A stretch of DNA of 64,000 nucleotides from Myxococcales bacterium (GCA_016793325.1 JAEUKI010000062.1:62001-126000), one strand, 5' to 3'; positions 8,901 to 16,467 are shown, counted from the first letter of the stretch. Numbers and translations are program-made. Notes: generated by a model from the sequence alone, not told the origin.

Positions 8901-9081
8901 AGTGCGCTCGCCACTGGGTGGCTGCGCGCTCGCCACCAGTGGCTAGCACCACGCCACTGGGTGGCTGCGCGCTCGCCACCAGTGGCTAGCACCACGCCAC
9001 TTGGTGGCTGGCATCACGCCACTGGTGGCTGGCATCGCGCCACTGGTGGCTGGCACCTCGCCACCGGGTGGCTGCGCGTCA
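8889..9081. repeat. 21/22-bp palindromic tandem array in a convergent gap
   Basis: Eight full units of 21 or 22 bp run from 8910 to 9081, preceded by a degenerate unit at 8889. Each unit starts GCCAC and has the dyad core GCCAC-Y-GG-GTGGC or its relatives. Units 1 and 3 and units 2 and 4 are identical, showing a 43-bp higher-order duplication. The spacer part alternates between TGCGCGCTC, TAGCACCAC and TGGCATCRC. The array begins at the stop codon of the upstream plus-strand gene and ends at the stop codon of thiD on the other strand. It may act as a bidirectional transcription end, but this is inference. Confidence 0.9.
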
Positions 9082-9996
9082 CGCGGTGTTGCTGCGCTCG
9101 TCGGCGCCCGCTGTCGCGGCGCTCGTGGTCGCGACGGGCGCGATGGGAACGAGCGTCGGGTTGCGCATCGTGACGATCGTCGGCGACGCGCTCGCGATGG
9201 CGTCGTCGAGGTCTCCCACGGTGTACACGCTCTCGCTGAGCCGGCGCGGCGCTTCGATGGCGCGCTGGAGCGTCGCGTGCGCGCGTCGAACGGCGTCGAT
9301 CAAGAGCTCGCCCTTCGCGAGAAACGCCGTGATGAGCGCGCTCAACGTGCACCCGAGGCCGAGCATCGTGGGCAGCTCGCGGCGCGGCGCGCGGAGCTCG
9401 CAGAAGTCTTTGCCGTCGTAGAACAAGTCGATCGCGTCGTTGCCCGTGAAGTGGCCGCCCTTGATGAGCACGGCCTTGGCGCCCATGTCGACGAGCGTTC
9501 GACAGGCGCGACGCGCGTCTTCGAGGCCGCGCGCGCGGCCGGCGAGCCTCGAGGTCTCGTCTCGATTCGGCGTGACCAGCGTCGCGAGCGGAACGAGCTC
9601 TCGTGCGATCGTCGCCACGCCTGCGTCGTCGGTGAGCGCTCGGCCGCGGGTCGGGTTGACGACGGGGTCGACGACGAGCGCCACGTCTTTTCGCTCGCGA
9701 AGCGCGTCCGCGACGATCTCGACCGTCGTGGCGTTTCCGAGCGCGCCGGTCTTCACTGCGCGGGGCCGGAGGTCATCGAGGACGGTCTCGATCTGCGCGC
9801 GCACGAGGTCTGGCGGCAGCGGCGACACCTTTCGAACGCCGCGGGTGCCTTGCGCGCTCAGCATCGACAACGCGCACGTCCCGTGAACGCCCGCCGCCGC
9901 GAACGCGCGAAGGTCCGCTTGCACGCCTTCGGCGCCGGAGGTGTCCGAGCTCGCGATGCTCATCACGACGGTGGCGAGTCGTTCGGTGCCAGTCAT
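9079..9996 (-). CDS. thiD: HMP / HMP-phosphate kinase ThiD
   Basis: The 305-residue product is a ribokinase-fold kinase that phosphorylates hydroxymethylpyrimidine twice for thiamine synthesis. The start (VVMSIASSDTSGAEGVQADL) matches the substrate-binding motif usually read as AGSDPSGGAGIQADLK. AVKTGAL, VVDPVV and the GADAVLIKGGH-type segment (AKAVLIKGGHF) follow in order. The anion-hole motif, usually HGTGCTLS, is here LGLGCTLS: the expected His and the second Gly-Thr are altered. The C-terminal 40 residues are an extra Ala/Thr tail. GGAGG lies 8 nt before the ATG. I see no TPP riboswitch in the leader and no other thi gene nearby. Confidence 0.85.
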   Translation of the reverse strand: MTGTERLATVVMSIASSDTSGAEGVQADLRAFAAAGVHGTCALSMLSAQGTRGVRKVSPLPPDLVRAQIETVLDDLRPRAVKTGALGNATTVEIVADALRERKDVALVVDPVVNPTRGRALTDDAGVATIARELVPLATLVTPNRDETSRLAGRARGLEDARRACRTLVDMGAKAVLIKGGHFTGNDAIDLFYDGKDFCELRAPRRELPTMLGLGCTLSALITAFLAKGELLIDAVRRAHATLQRAIEAPRRLSESVYTVGDLDDAIASASPTIVTMRNPTLVPIAPVATTSAATAGADERSNTA

Positions 9997-10215
9997 CAGG
10001 TCGACCTCCAGTATACCCCCGCGGGGGCGGCGCCGACGCCTTCGTGCAAATGAAGATCGGCGCGGAAAATTCCCACGCGAAACAAGACTTCACGGCGCCG
10101 ACGAATTTGCTGGAGGACCGACGAAATTTGAGTGCGCGCCGCGCGGGCGCGCGGGCGGGGCCTGCGTCGCCACGAACGACCCGGAGCTGCGCTATAGTTC
10201 GCCGAGAGCCTGCTG

Positions 10216-10758
10216 ATGGACGAGCGCGCGCCCAACGCTTATCGAGACGACGTCGCTGCGGCGTACGCGCGCATCGAGTCGCTCGAGGCCGAGACGCGGA
10301 CGCTCCGCGAGACGGCGGCGGACCTCGACGCGATCGAGCTCGAAGACCGCATTCGGCGCCTCGAAGCGCACGGGCGACGGTGGGATCGCATGCGCACGAC
10401 GCTCGCGATCCTCCTCGGCTTCGCGGTGATCGTCGCGATGAACGTCGGCGATCGCTTCGGCTCGAGCGCGGGGCTGCTCGTCGCGTGCGTCGCGATGGTG
10501 GCCATCGGGATCACCGTCGCGTGGCCGAGCCTCTCGGTCGAGCGGACGATCGGTCGTCGCGCGTCGCGAAAGCCGCACACAAAATCGAGTGACGCGGGCG
10601 GGGCGCTGCGATCGGGCGTTCGCGTGACGGTCAGCGACGGCGCGGCGGGCGATGGTCTCGCGAAGGACGAGGCTCGCTCGGGCGCTGCGCGGTCGGAGCT
10701 CGAGGCGCCGCGATCGTCGGACGCGCCGCCGGAGCCCGCCCCCGAACGAGCTCGCTGA
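10216..10758 (+). CDS. Coiled-coil protein with two membrane segments
   Basis: This 180-residue protein has three parts. The first (about 10-60) is an acidic/basic heptad-rich helix (RIESLEAETRTLRETAADL) likely to form a coiled coil. The second (about 61-106) holds two hydrophobic helices (TLAILLGFAVIVAMNV and LLVACVAMVAIGITVAW). The third is a charged, Ala/Pro-rich cytoplasmic tail of low complexity. No family is recognised. Its last 128 bp overlap the 3' end of the convergent methyltransferase gene, so one of the two tails may be longer than needed. The tail contains an 18-bp string also found at 41602. Confidence 0.6.
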   Translation: MDERAPNAYRDDVAAAYARIESLEAETRTLRETAADLDAIELEDRIRRLEAHGRRWDRMRTTLAILLGFAVIVAMNVGDRFGSSAGLLVACVAMVAIGITVAWPSLSVERTIGRRASRKPHTKSSDAGGALRSGVRVTVSDGAAGDGLAKDEARSGAARSELEAPRSSDAPPEPAPERAR

Positions 10759-11506
10759 TCATCAGGCTCGCGGCGATCGCGACGTTGAGCGACTCGACGT
10801 GACCGCTGCCGCGAATGGCGACGACGGCGTCGCACTGCGCACGGACGCGGTCGCTGATGCCCTCGCGCTCGTGGCCGAGGACGAGGACCGAGCGCTCGGC
10901 GAAGGCGAAGCCGATCGCGTCGGAGCTTCCATCGGACTCGGCGGCGACGATCTGGACGCCGGCGGTGCGAAGGCGCGAGAGCGTGTCGGCGAGGTCCGTC
11001 GTTCGCGAGAGGACGAGTCGCTCGGCGCCGCCCTCGGCGACGCGGACAGCGTCCTCGGGCAGATCGGGGTCGGGCGCGCGCGAGCCGAAGAGCGCGGCGT
11101 CGATCCCGAAGAACGCCGCGGAGCGAAGGATCGCGCCGATGTTGTAGGCGTTGCGCACGCGGTCGAGGGCGATGACGGCGCCGCGGCCCGACGCGAGTCG
11201 ATCGGCGAGCGTGCGCGTGGGGGTCCACGTGCGCGGTCGCGTTCGAAGCGAAGCTCCCTCGTGATTGTGCGTTCGCGTGAGCTTCTGCAGCGCGTGCTCG
11301 TCCGTCGCGCGAACAGGGACGCGAAGCTCCCGCGCCCGCGCGACGAGCGCCTCGAGGTCTCGCTCTCGCGCTCGGTCGACCTCGAGCTCGATCGCGTCGG
11401 ACGGACGCACGTCGAGCACGGCGCGCGCGGCGCGAACGCCATAGACGAGCTCGGTCGCGCTCGACGCGGGGATGGGCTTCGACGGAGGGGGTGGGCGATG
11501 AGCCAT
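10631..11506 (-). CDS. SpoU-family 2'-O-ribose RNA methyltransferase
   Basis: The 291-residue product (ATG at 11506) has the TrmH/RlmB layout. A small N-terminal substrate-binding domain (ELVYGVRAARAVLDVRPSDA) is followed by the alpha/beta-knot SPOUT domain. The three knot motifs are present: NAYNIGAILRSAAFFGID, VLVLGHEREGIS, and SLNVAIAASLMISEL, which bind AdoMet and the RNA ribose. Target RNA (23S rRNA or tRNA) cannot be told from sequence alone. An upstream GTG at 11575 is rejected because a strong terminator stem covers it. The C-terminal 40 residues are Arg/Pro-rich and overlap the convergent gene. Confidence 0.85.
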   Translation of the reverse strand: MAHRPPPPSKPIPASSATELVYGVRAARAVLDVRPSDAIELEVDRARERDLEALVARARELRVPVRATDEHALQKLTRTHNHEGASLRTRPRTWTPTRTLADRLASGRGAVIALDRVRNAYNIGAILRSAAFFGIDAALFGSRAPDPDLPEDAVRVAEGGAERLVLSRTTDLADTLSRLRTAGVQIVAAESDGSSDAIGFAFAERSVLVLGHEREGISDRVRAQCDAVVAIRGSGHVESLNVAIAASLMISELVRGRAPAARPTIAAPRAPTAQRPSEPRPSRDHRPPRRR

Positions 11507-11548
11507 CGGTTCGGGCGAGCATCGCGCGCTCGTCGCGGTGGGGCGGGA

Positions 11549-11590
11549 GAAAAATCGAAGGGCCGACAGCGTCACCGCGGCCGGCCCTTC
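11549..11590 (-). terminator. Rho-independent terminator of a small minus-strand transcript
   Basis: On the minus strand GAAGGGCCG pairs with CGGCCCTTC (9 bp, 16-nt loop) and is followed by GATTTTTCTCC. This is the best intrinsic terminator in this part of the window. It ends transcription coming from 11600-11830 before the methyltransferase start at 11506. Confidence 0.75.
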
Positions 11591-11619
11591 TTCCCGTGGG
11601 TCGTCTAGCGTCGTCTCGA

Positions 11620-11715
11620 TCAGAGCGGATGCTCGATCTCGCGCTGCTCGCGGTTACGCCGACCACGGGTGGGGCGAGCGGAGAGCGAGCTGCGCTGAGA
11701 CGACTGCAGATTCAC
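11620..11715 (-). CDS. Candidate 31-residue basic micro-protein
   Basis: A GTG start with GGAGG 9 nt upstream opens a 31-codon frame encoding a strongly basic peptide (SARPTRGRRNREQREIEH). It overlaps by GTGA the stop of another micro-ORF (11712-11759) and is followed 30 nt later by a strong terminator. This makes a compact transcription unit of its own. No family is recognised. The alternative is that the unit is a small RNA and the frames are incidental. Confidence 0.35.
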   Translation of the reverse strand: MNLQSSQRSSLSARPTRGRRNREQREIEHPL

Positions 11716-11759
11716 CGCAGGGTGCCTCCGGTCAGGAGACGTTTGGAACTGGACTTCAT
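11712..11759 (-). CDS. Candidate 15-residue leader peptide
   Basis: An ATG (or an in-frame GTG at 11768) opens a frame for MKSSSKRLLTGGTLR, ending in a TGA that overlaps the GTG of the next micro-ORF. A GGGAGG motif lies just upstream (12 nt before the ATG, 3 nt before the GTG, so spacing is not ideal). It could be a leader peptide that couples to the 31-residue frame. Confidence 0.25.
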   Translation of the reverse strand: MKSSSKRLLTGGTLR

Positions 11760-11830
11760 TGCTTTCACATTCCTCCCGCGGCGACGCCGCAGCCCGAGGG
11801 ACACCGGCTCGATGACCGGCCCACATAACC

Positions 11831-12548
11831 GGGCCTTCTGTTAGACGAGGTCAGTCCGCAGCCGAATCGCTGCGATGGACCCACTGGGTTGTGCACGCCG
11901 ACGTACCTCGATGCGCCCGAAAGCGATCGTTGCACCGCACCATTGCGGGGAGGCACGAGCCCTCCGCGCCGTCGCGGACCGCCGTGGACGCGGGCCGTCT
12001 GAGTCGGAGCCTCGAACGGAGAAGCACCCAGCGCGACGCTCGAAGAGCGAAGCACGTTGCCGTCCCCGTATACGCAAGAAGCGACGGAGCTTACTGCGAC
12101 GAAGCCGCTCTGACGGATGACGCCCATGCGGTTCGCTTCTGTACGTAGCACCGCGATCTCGCGCTGCCAAGGGATCGACACAAAAGTTGTCGACCTTCGA
12201 TGCGCGCAGCACGTCGACGCGCACTGTTGTTTACGAAAGGCCCACGCGCGCGGGTGTTCTGTCGCTCGTGATGCGCGCGACGCGCGGCGATGATCGATCG
12301 GTTGTTCGTCGCTCATCGGGCGGCGCGCGCGCGAGCGCGACATCGACGTCACAGCGACGAGAGACGAGCCCTGGAGCTCCGGAGAAGTCCGCGGGGCGTT
12401 CGATGCCGGATCGTTACAGCGATAGCGCTTCGTGATGATTGAAGCGGCGGGCCTTGCGCGAGGTCGACGAGCGCTACATTGGTTCGTCAGTTCTTTGCGC
12501 GAAACTCGCGCGGCCACTTACGCTCTCCGATGCAGGAGGGAGTCTCCT
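11831..12548. other. About 0.7 kb without a convincing gene
   Basis: Base composition is less GC-rich than in neighbouring genes and no frame shows the usual strong G/C third-position bias. Frames stay open on both strands only because stops are rare in GC-rich DNA. I see no tRNA, transposase fragment or known motif. A short inverted repeat (GGCCC and GGGCC) sits at 11818-11835. The promoter of hflX and of the small minus-strand transcript must lie here. Confidence 0.5.
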
Positions 12549-14375
12549 CTGGAAATTCACGGCAATACGACGGGCCTGTCACCTTCGGACCTTCGAACGC
12601 TCGAGCGTCTGTATCGACGGCGCGTTCCCGCACAGCAAATCGCGTCTGCTGAGCTCGCGAAGAACCTCGCTGAAGCCTCGTCTACGACGGGGCGTCAGGT
12701 CGGAGTGTTCGTCTCGCGGACCGGGCAGGTCGAGTCTGTGATCGTGGGCGACGCGACGAAGATCTTTCTCCCGGACATCGGGCGTCTCCGCGCGGCCGCG
12801 GGTCGCCTCCGAGGCATTCGATTGGTGCACACGCACCTGCGCGGCGAGGGGCTGACGAGGGACGACCTCGTCGACTTGTACCGCCTGCGACTCGATTTGG
12901 TGTGCGCGCTTCTGCTCGAGCCCGACGGCTCGATCGGCCGCGCGACGTGGGCGCACGTGCTGCCAGAGAACCCAGCGAACAAGCTGTGGGAGGAGCACGG
13001 ACCGACGTCGTTTCATCGCATGGTCGAAGACGAGGACTTCCTCGCCATCGTCCGCGCGATCGAAGACGAAGTGAGCCGCGTTCGAAAGGGTCGTCGCGCG
13101 ATCGCGAAGGACGGCCGCGCGGTGCTCGTTCACGTCGCGGACAAGCGCGGCGCGGGCGGCGTCGAGACGTCGATGGCCGAGCTGCGCGAGCTCGCGCGAA
13201 GCGCAGGCGTCGAGGTGGCCGACGAGATCAAGCAGGTCCGCGACCAGATCGATCCGCGCTACGTGCTCGGAAAGGGCAAGCTCGACGACGTCCTTCTGCG
13301 CGCGATGCAGCTCGACGCCGAGGTGCTCGTGTTCGATCGCGACCTGACCCCCGCGCAAGCCTCGAGCATCGCGTCGGTCACCGACCTCAAGGTGATCGAT
13401 CGCACGCAGTTGATCCTGGACATCTTCGCGCAGCGCGCCGAGTCGCGTGACGGAAAGCTCCAGGTCGAGCTCGCGCAGCTGAAGTACATGCTCCCCAGGC
13501 TCGGCCAGAAGGACGACGCCCTCTCGCGATTGACCGGCGGAATCGGCGGTCGAGGCCCTGGCGAGACGAAGCTCGAGATCGCGGGACGTCGCGCGCGCGA
13601 TCGCATCTCGCACCTCGAGAACCAGCTTCGACAGCTCGGCGAACAGCGACGGCAGCGACGGTCGCGGCGCGTGCGCGCGGGCGTTCCTTCGGTGGCGCTC
13701 ATCGGCTACACAAACGCTGGCAAGAGCACGCTGCTCAACGCGCTCACGGGCGCGTCGGTCATCGCGGTGGACAAGCTGTTCGCCACGCTCGATCCGCGCT
13801 CGCGCCGGTTCGACCTCCGCACGCTCCTCGACGCGCCAGTGGACTCTGGGCTCAAGATCACGCACACGGGCTTCGAAGACGCGACGGTGCGAGACGAGGC
13901 CGCGGCCGAAATCGAGCCCGTCACCGACGAGGCCTTCGACGCGGCTGTGTCCGCGCCGCCTTCGCGCGAGGTGATCGCGACGGACACCGTGGGGTTCATT
14001 CGTGATCTCCCGAAGGACCTCGTCGCGGCGTTTCGCGCGACCTTCGAAGAGGCCGCGGACGCAGACCTGTTGCTCCACGTCGTCGACGCCTCGGATCCGC
14101 ACTACGACGATCACATCGAGTGCACCGAGAAGCTCCTCGAAGCGCTGGACTTGACCGAGCTCCCGCGGCTGGTGGTCTTCAACAAGGCCGACGCTGCGCC
14201 GCTCGGCGTCGCGAATGGTCTCGCGCGCGCGTTCGGCGGCGTCGCGGTGAGCGCGATGCGACCCGAGTCTCTGCGGCCGCTGGCCAAGCGCATCGAGCAC
14301 GCATTGTTCGAATCTCCGCGCCGGGCGAGGGAGCCGAAGACCGAACCTCCCCCGTGGGCGATGAAGACCGGCTGA
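12549..14375 (+). CDS. hflX: Ribosome-associated GTPase HflX
   Basis: HflX splits stalled or hibernating 70S ribosomes using ATP/GTP. The product (608 residues from 12549) has the N-terminal nucleotide-binding domain in its long form and the HflX signature DPRYVLGKGKLDDV. A helical linker with GGIGGRGPGETKLE follows, then the GTPase domain with G1 GYTNAGKST, G2/G3 DTVGFIRDLP and G4 NKAD. A Glu/Asp-rich insert (about 60 residues) lies between the switch regions. Homologous sequence begins at LEIHGNTTGL, encoded from a CTG at 12549 that has GGAGGG 8 nt upstream. The nearest ATG, at 12432, has no ribosome-binding site and would add 39 non-typical residues. A CTG start is therefore favoured. Confidence 0.9.
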   Translation: MEIHGNTTGLSPSDLRTLERLYRRRVPAQQIASAELAKNLAEASSTTGRQVGVFVSRTGQVESVIVGDATKIFLPDIGRLRAAAGRLRGIRLVHTHLRGEGLTRDDLVDLYRLRLDLVCALLLEPDGSIGRATWAHVLPENPANKLWEEHGPTSFHRMVEDEDFLAIVRAIEDEVSRVRKGRRAIAKDGRAVLVHVADKRGAGGVETSMAELRELARSAGVEVADEIKQVRDQIDPRYVLGKGKLDDVLLRAMQLDAEVLVFDRDLTPAQASSIASVTDLKVIDRTQLILDIFAQRAESRDGKLQVELAQLKYMLPRLGQKDDALSRLTGGIGGRGPGETKLEIAGRRARDRISHLENQLRQLGEQRRQRRSRRVRAGVPSVALIGYTNAGKSTLLNALTGASVIAVDKLFATLDPRSRRFDLRTLLDAPVDSGLKITHTGFEDATVRDEAAAEIEPVTDEAFDAAVSAPPSREVIATDTVGFIRDLPKDLVAAFRATFEEAADADLLLHVVDASDPHYDDHIECTEKLLEALDLTELPRLVVFNKADAAPLGVANGLARAFGGVAVSAMRPESLRPLAKRIEHALFESPRRAREPKTEPPPWAMKTG

Positions 14376-14383
14376 ATCTACGC

Positions 14384-14402
14384 GGGAGCCTAGAGCGGCT
14401 CC
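14384..14402 (+). terminator. Hairpin after hflX
   Basis: GGAGCC and GGCTCC form a perfect 6-bp stem with loop TAGAGC nine nt after the hflX stop, followed by GCCTTCCGTT. A weak intrinsic terminator is likely. Confidence 0.45.
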
Positions 14403-14408
14403 GCCTTC

Positions 14409-14650
14409 CGTTGGCTACACGCCACGCGAGCATCCCAGGATATTTCCCAGGAGATGGCTCGATGCGTGTAGTCCTTCCAACGGGGCGTCGCGATCGTACC
14501 GCCGGCCAGAAGATTGGCGAGGTTTCGTTCGGATCCCCGTCGCGCTGCGTGGTCGCTGCTCCTCGCAAGGCATCCAGCGTTGCTTCGTCGCTGCTCCTTG
14601 CATCGCTCGGGGCTTCTTCGAAACCTCGGCCAACTTCTGACCGGCGGTAC
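14409..14650. repeat. Two adjacent long imperfect palindromes (MITE- or REP-like)
   Basis: Palindrome 1 (14409-14482) pairs CGTTGG-CTACACGC with GCGTGTAG-(5 nt)-CCAACG and continues inward through CGAGCATC. Palindrome 2 (14496-14650) pairs a 32-nt arm starting GTACCGCCGG with an arm ending CCGGCGGTAC with only a few mismatches, around a 91-nt centre that itself has partial symmetry. Frames on both strands encode nearly the same peptide (AGQKIGEVS and AGQKLAEVS), as expected for a palindrome. No transposase is nearby. The element separates hflX from the zinc exporter gene. Confidence 0.8.
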
Positions 14651-14696
14651 TAGCTCCGCCGCGCCCTGCGCTGCATGATTGCTCGGACAGGCGCCT

Positions 14697-15752
14697 GTGA
14701 CGGATCACTCGCACAATCACTCGCATGGTCAGCCGCACGCGGGTGAGCGTCGCCGAGCGCACGATCACGAACACGATCACAGCGCGCACGCCCCGCACCC
14801 GCACGACGGCGAGCGCGCGCACCCGTCGGCGAGACCGTCGTCGCACCGAGCGCACGATCACGACCACGATCACGGTCACGATCACGCGCACGACGTGAGG
14901 GACGTCCCGTCCGAACGCCTGCGCGCCGCGCTCGGGCTCACGCTGTTGTTTCTCGTGATCGAGGCGGTGGGCGGCTACTACACGCACAGCCTCGCGCTGT
15001 TGTCGGACGCCGGGCACATGCTCGCGGACTCGGGGGCGCTCGCGATCGCGCTGTTTGCGCGGAGGATCGCGCTTCGTCCTCGAAGCCGACTTCGAACGTT
15101 TGGCTACCGACGGGCCGAGGTCCTCGCGGCGCTGCTCAACGCGACGATGTTGTCGGTGGGCGCGATCGCGATCGTGCTCGAGGCGATCGATCGTTGGCGC
15201 GCGCCGCGGCCGATCCTCGCGCTGCCGATGCTCGCGATCGCGTCCGCGGGCTTGGTCGTCAACCTGCTCTCCGCCTGGATTCTCAGCCGCGGAAAGGACG
15301 GTCACGACACCAACACCCGCGCCGCGCTCGCGCACGTGTTGTCGGACGCGCTCGGCTCGGTGGGCGCCATCGCGGCGGCGGGGATGGTGTTGGCGTTCGG
15401 CTGGACCCGCGCGGACCCAGTGATTTCGCTGGCGATCGCCGGGCTCGTCGCGTTCGCAGGGCTGCAGTTGCTGAGGCAAGCCGGGCACGTGTTGATGGAG
15501 GGCGTTCCGCACGGAATCTCGATTCCCGAGGTCGAGCGCACGGTGCGAGAGACCGAAGGCGTCCATGCGATGCACGATCTGCACGTGTGGCGGATCGCGG
15601 ACGGCTACGACGCGGCGATGGTTCACGTGGTGGTCGAGGACGTGCGCGACGCGGTCGCCGTCGCCGAGCGCGTCGGCGATCGACTGCGCGAAGCCCACGG
15701 AATTCACCACGTCACGGTGCAACCCGAGGCGCGCGACGACGCGCTGAAATAA
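14697..15752 (+). CDS. czcD: Cation diffusion facilitator zinc exporter (CzcD type)
   Basis: The 351-residue product belongs to the CDF family that exports Zn2+ (also Co2+ or Cd2+) in exchange for protons. The first 75 residues are extremely His-rich (HDHDHDHGHDHAHD) and probably act as a metal sensor or buffer. Six transmembrane helices follow. The transport site is visible as LLSDAGHMLADS in TM2 and AHVLSDALGSVG in TM5, giving the His/Asp tetrad of zinc-selective members. The cytoplasmic C-terminal domain (IPEVERTVRETEGVHAMHDLHVW) closes the protein. The GTG at 14697 is preferred over an upstream TTG at 14679. The last codons and stop lie within a 28-bp unit repeated three times. Confidence 0.92.
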   Translation: MTDHSHNHSHGQPHAGERRRAHDHEHDHSAHAPHPHDGERAHPSARPSSHRAHDHDHDHGHDHAHDVRDVPSERLRAALGLTLLFLVIEAVGGYYTHSLALLSDAGHMLADSGALAIALFARRIALRPRSRLRTFGYRRAEVLAALLNATMLSVGAIAIVLEAIDRWRAPRPILALPMLAIASAGLVVNLLSAWILSRGKDGHDTNTRAALAHVLSDALGSVGAIAAAGMVLAFGWTRADPVISLAIAGLVAFAGLQLLRQAGHVLMEGVPHGISIPEVERTVRETEGVHAMHDLHVWRIADGYDAAMVHVVVEDVRDAVAVAERVGDRLREAHGIHHVTVQPEARDDALK

Positions 15753-15811
15753 CTAGGCGCGCGACGACGCGCTGAAATAACTCGGGGCGCGACGACGCGC
15801 TGAGGTCACTT
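15728..15811. repeat. 28-bp tandem triplication of the czcD 3' end
   Basis: Units at 15728-15755, 15756-15783 and 15784-15811 share GCGCGACGACGCGCTGA. Units 1 and 2 differ at one base; unit 3 has drifted at its edges. Unit 1 supplies the last codons and stop of the zinc exporter gene. The others are non-coding copies carrying an in-frame-looking stop, so the array probably arose by duplication of the gene tail. Confidence 0.9.
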
Positions 15812-15824
15812 CGCGCAGCGGGCG

Positions 15825-16307
15825 CTACATCATGCGAACGGTGACGGGAAGTCGGTCGGGGTGCATGCCGGGCGTCGCGCCCCATGCTTCGTAGACCGCG
15901 TCCATCACGCGGGCGACGTCGTTGAAGTTCACAGCGCTCTCGGGCTGAACCCAGACTTCGTTGTTGCTCACGACGCGACGCTTGTCGCGCAGCGCAGCGC
16001 GGAGTCGATCGAGCTCGCCGGCGCCGCGCTCGATGGTGACGACGTCCGCCGCGGTCGTAGCCACGCGAATCGCGCGGGGCGTGACCTCGACGCGCAGCTG
16101 ATCGACCGGCGGGGGCGTCGACGTCGCTTCGGACGGAGCGTTTTCGGGCTGCTTCGCGGTCACCGCGCCCGTGCTCACCCACACCGCGGTCATCAGCAAG
16201 AACGCGATCAAGCTCACGAGCAAATCGATGAACGGGATCATGTTGATCTGCTGGTCCACGTTCTTGCGTCCGCTGCTCGAGCCCGAGTCCGTCGAAACAC
16301 CAGCCAT
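15825..16307 (-). CDS. ExbD/TolR-family membrane protein
   Basis: This 160-residue protein has the ExbD/TolR layout: a short cytoplasmic N-terminus, a single transmembrane helix (INMIPFIDLLVSLIAFLLM) and a periplasmic domain with the ExbD fold. Asp28 in the helix is the conserved proton-path residue. Such proteins work with an ExbB/TolQ partner to power outer-membrane processes. No ExbB/TolQ gene is in the window, so the partner must be elsewhere. The start at 16307 has GAGGTG a few nt upstream and begins the conserved region; a longer upstream frame has no support. It is divergent from the copper monooxygenase-like gene. Confidence 0.8.
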   Translation of the reverse strand: MAGVSTDSGSSSGRKNVDQQINMIPFIDLLVSLIAFLLMTAVWVSTGAVTAKQPENAPSEATSTPPPVDQLRVEVTPRAIRVATTAADVVTIERGAGELDRLRAALRDKRRVVSNNEVWVQPESAVNFNDVARVMDAVYEAWGATPGMHPDRLPVTVRMM

Positions 16308-16424
16308 CGCGCACCTCGCCTTGTTCGATCCGATGCCCCGAGCACAGCGCGCTGCGGGGCGAGCGAGGCACTGACAACCGCAGCGCGAGCCGGTTCTCGA
16401 AAAAGTGAACCGAGACTCCGGGAA

Positions 16425-16456
16425 ACTATCTATTGACGTTATCGTCAATAGAGATA
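16425..16456 (+). promoter_or_regulatory. Strong dyad operator, probably for the adjacent TetR protein
   Basis: TCTATTGACG and CGTCAATAGA form perfect 10-bp arms around TTAT. Allowing a 2-nt bulge the arms extend to ACTATCTATTGACG. It lies 12-43 bp upstream of the ATG at 16468. The embedded TTGACG could be a -35 element, so a bound repressor would block the promoter. A TetR gene follows in the same operon, making it the likely ligand (inference). Confidence 0.65.
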
Positions 16457-16467
16457 GTCTCCTCGGT

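Noticed and set aside
8889..9081. CRISPR array
   Set aside because: The units are direct repeats of 21/22 bp with repeated, not unique, intervening sequence, and no cas gene is in the window.
9997..10215. TPP riboswitch upstream of thiD
   Set aside because: The conserved THI-box segments are not present in the leader on the minus strand.
11507..11575. GTG start at 11575 for the SpoU methyltransferase
   Set aside because: It lies within a strong rho-independent terminator stem and has no ribosome-binding site; the ATG at 11506 starts just before the conserved domain.
11765..12517. 250-codon minus-strand frame upstream of hflX
   Set aside because: No third-position bias, no family resemblance, and it runs across the hflX promoter region and beginning.
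14461..14653. Short protein-coding frames inside the palindrome after hflX
   Set aside because: Nearly the same peptide appears on both strands, which is explained by DNA symmetry and not by coding.
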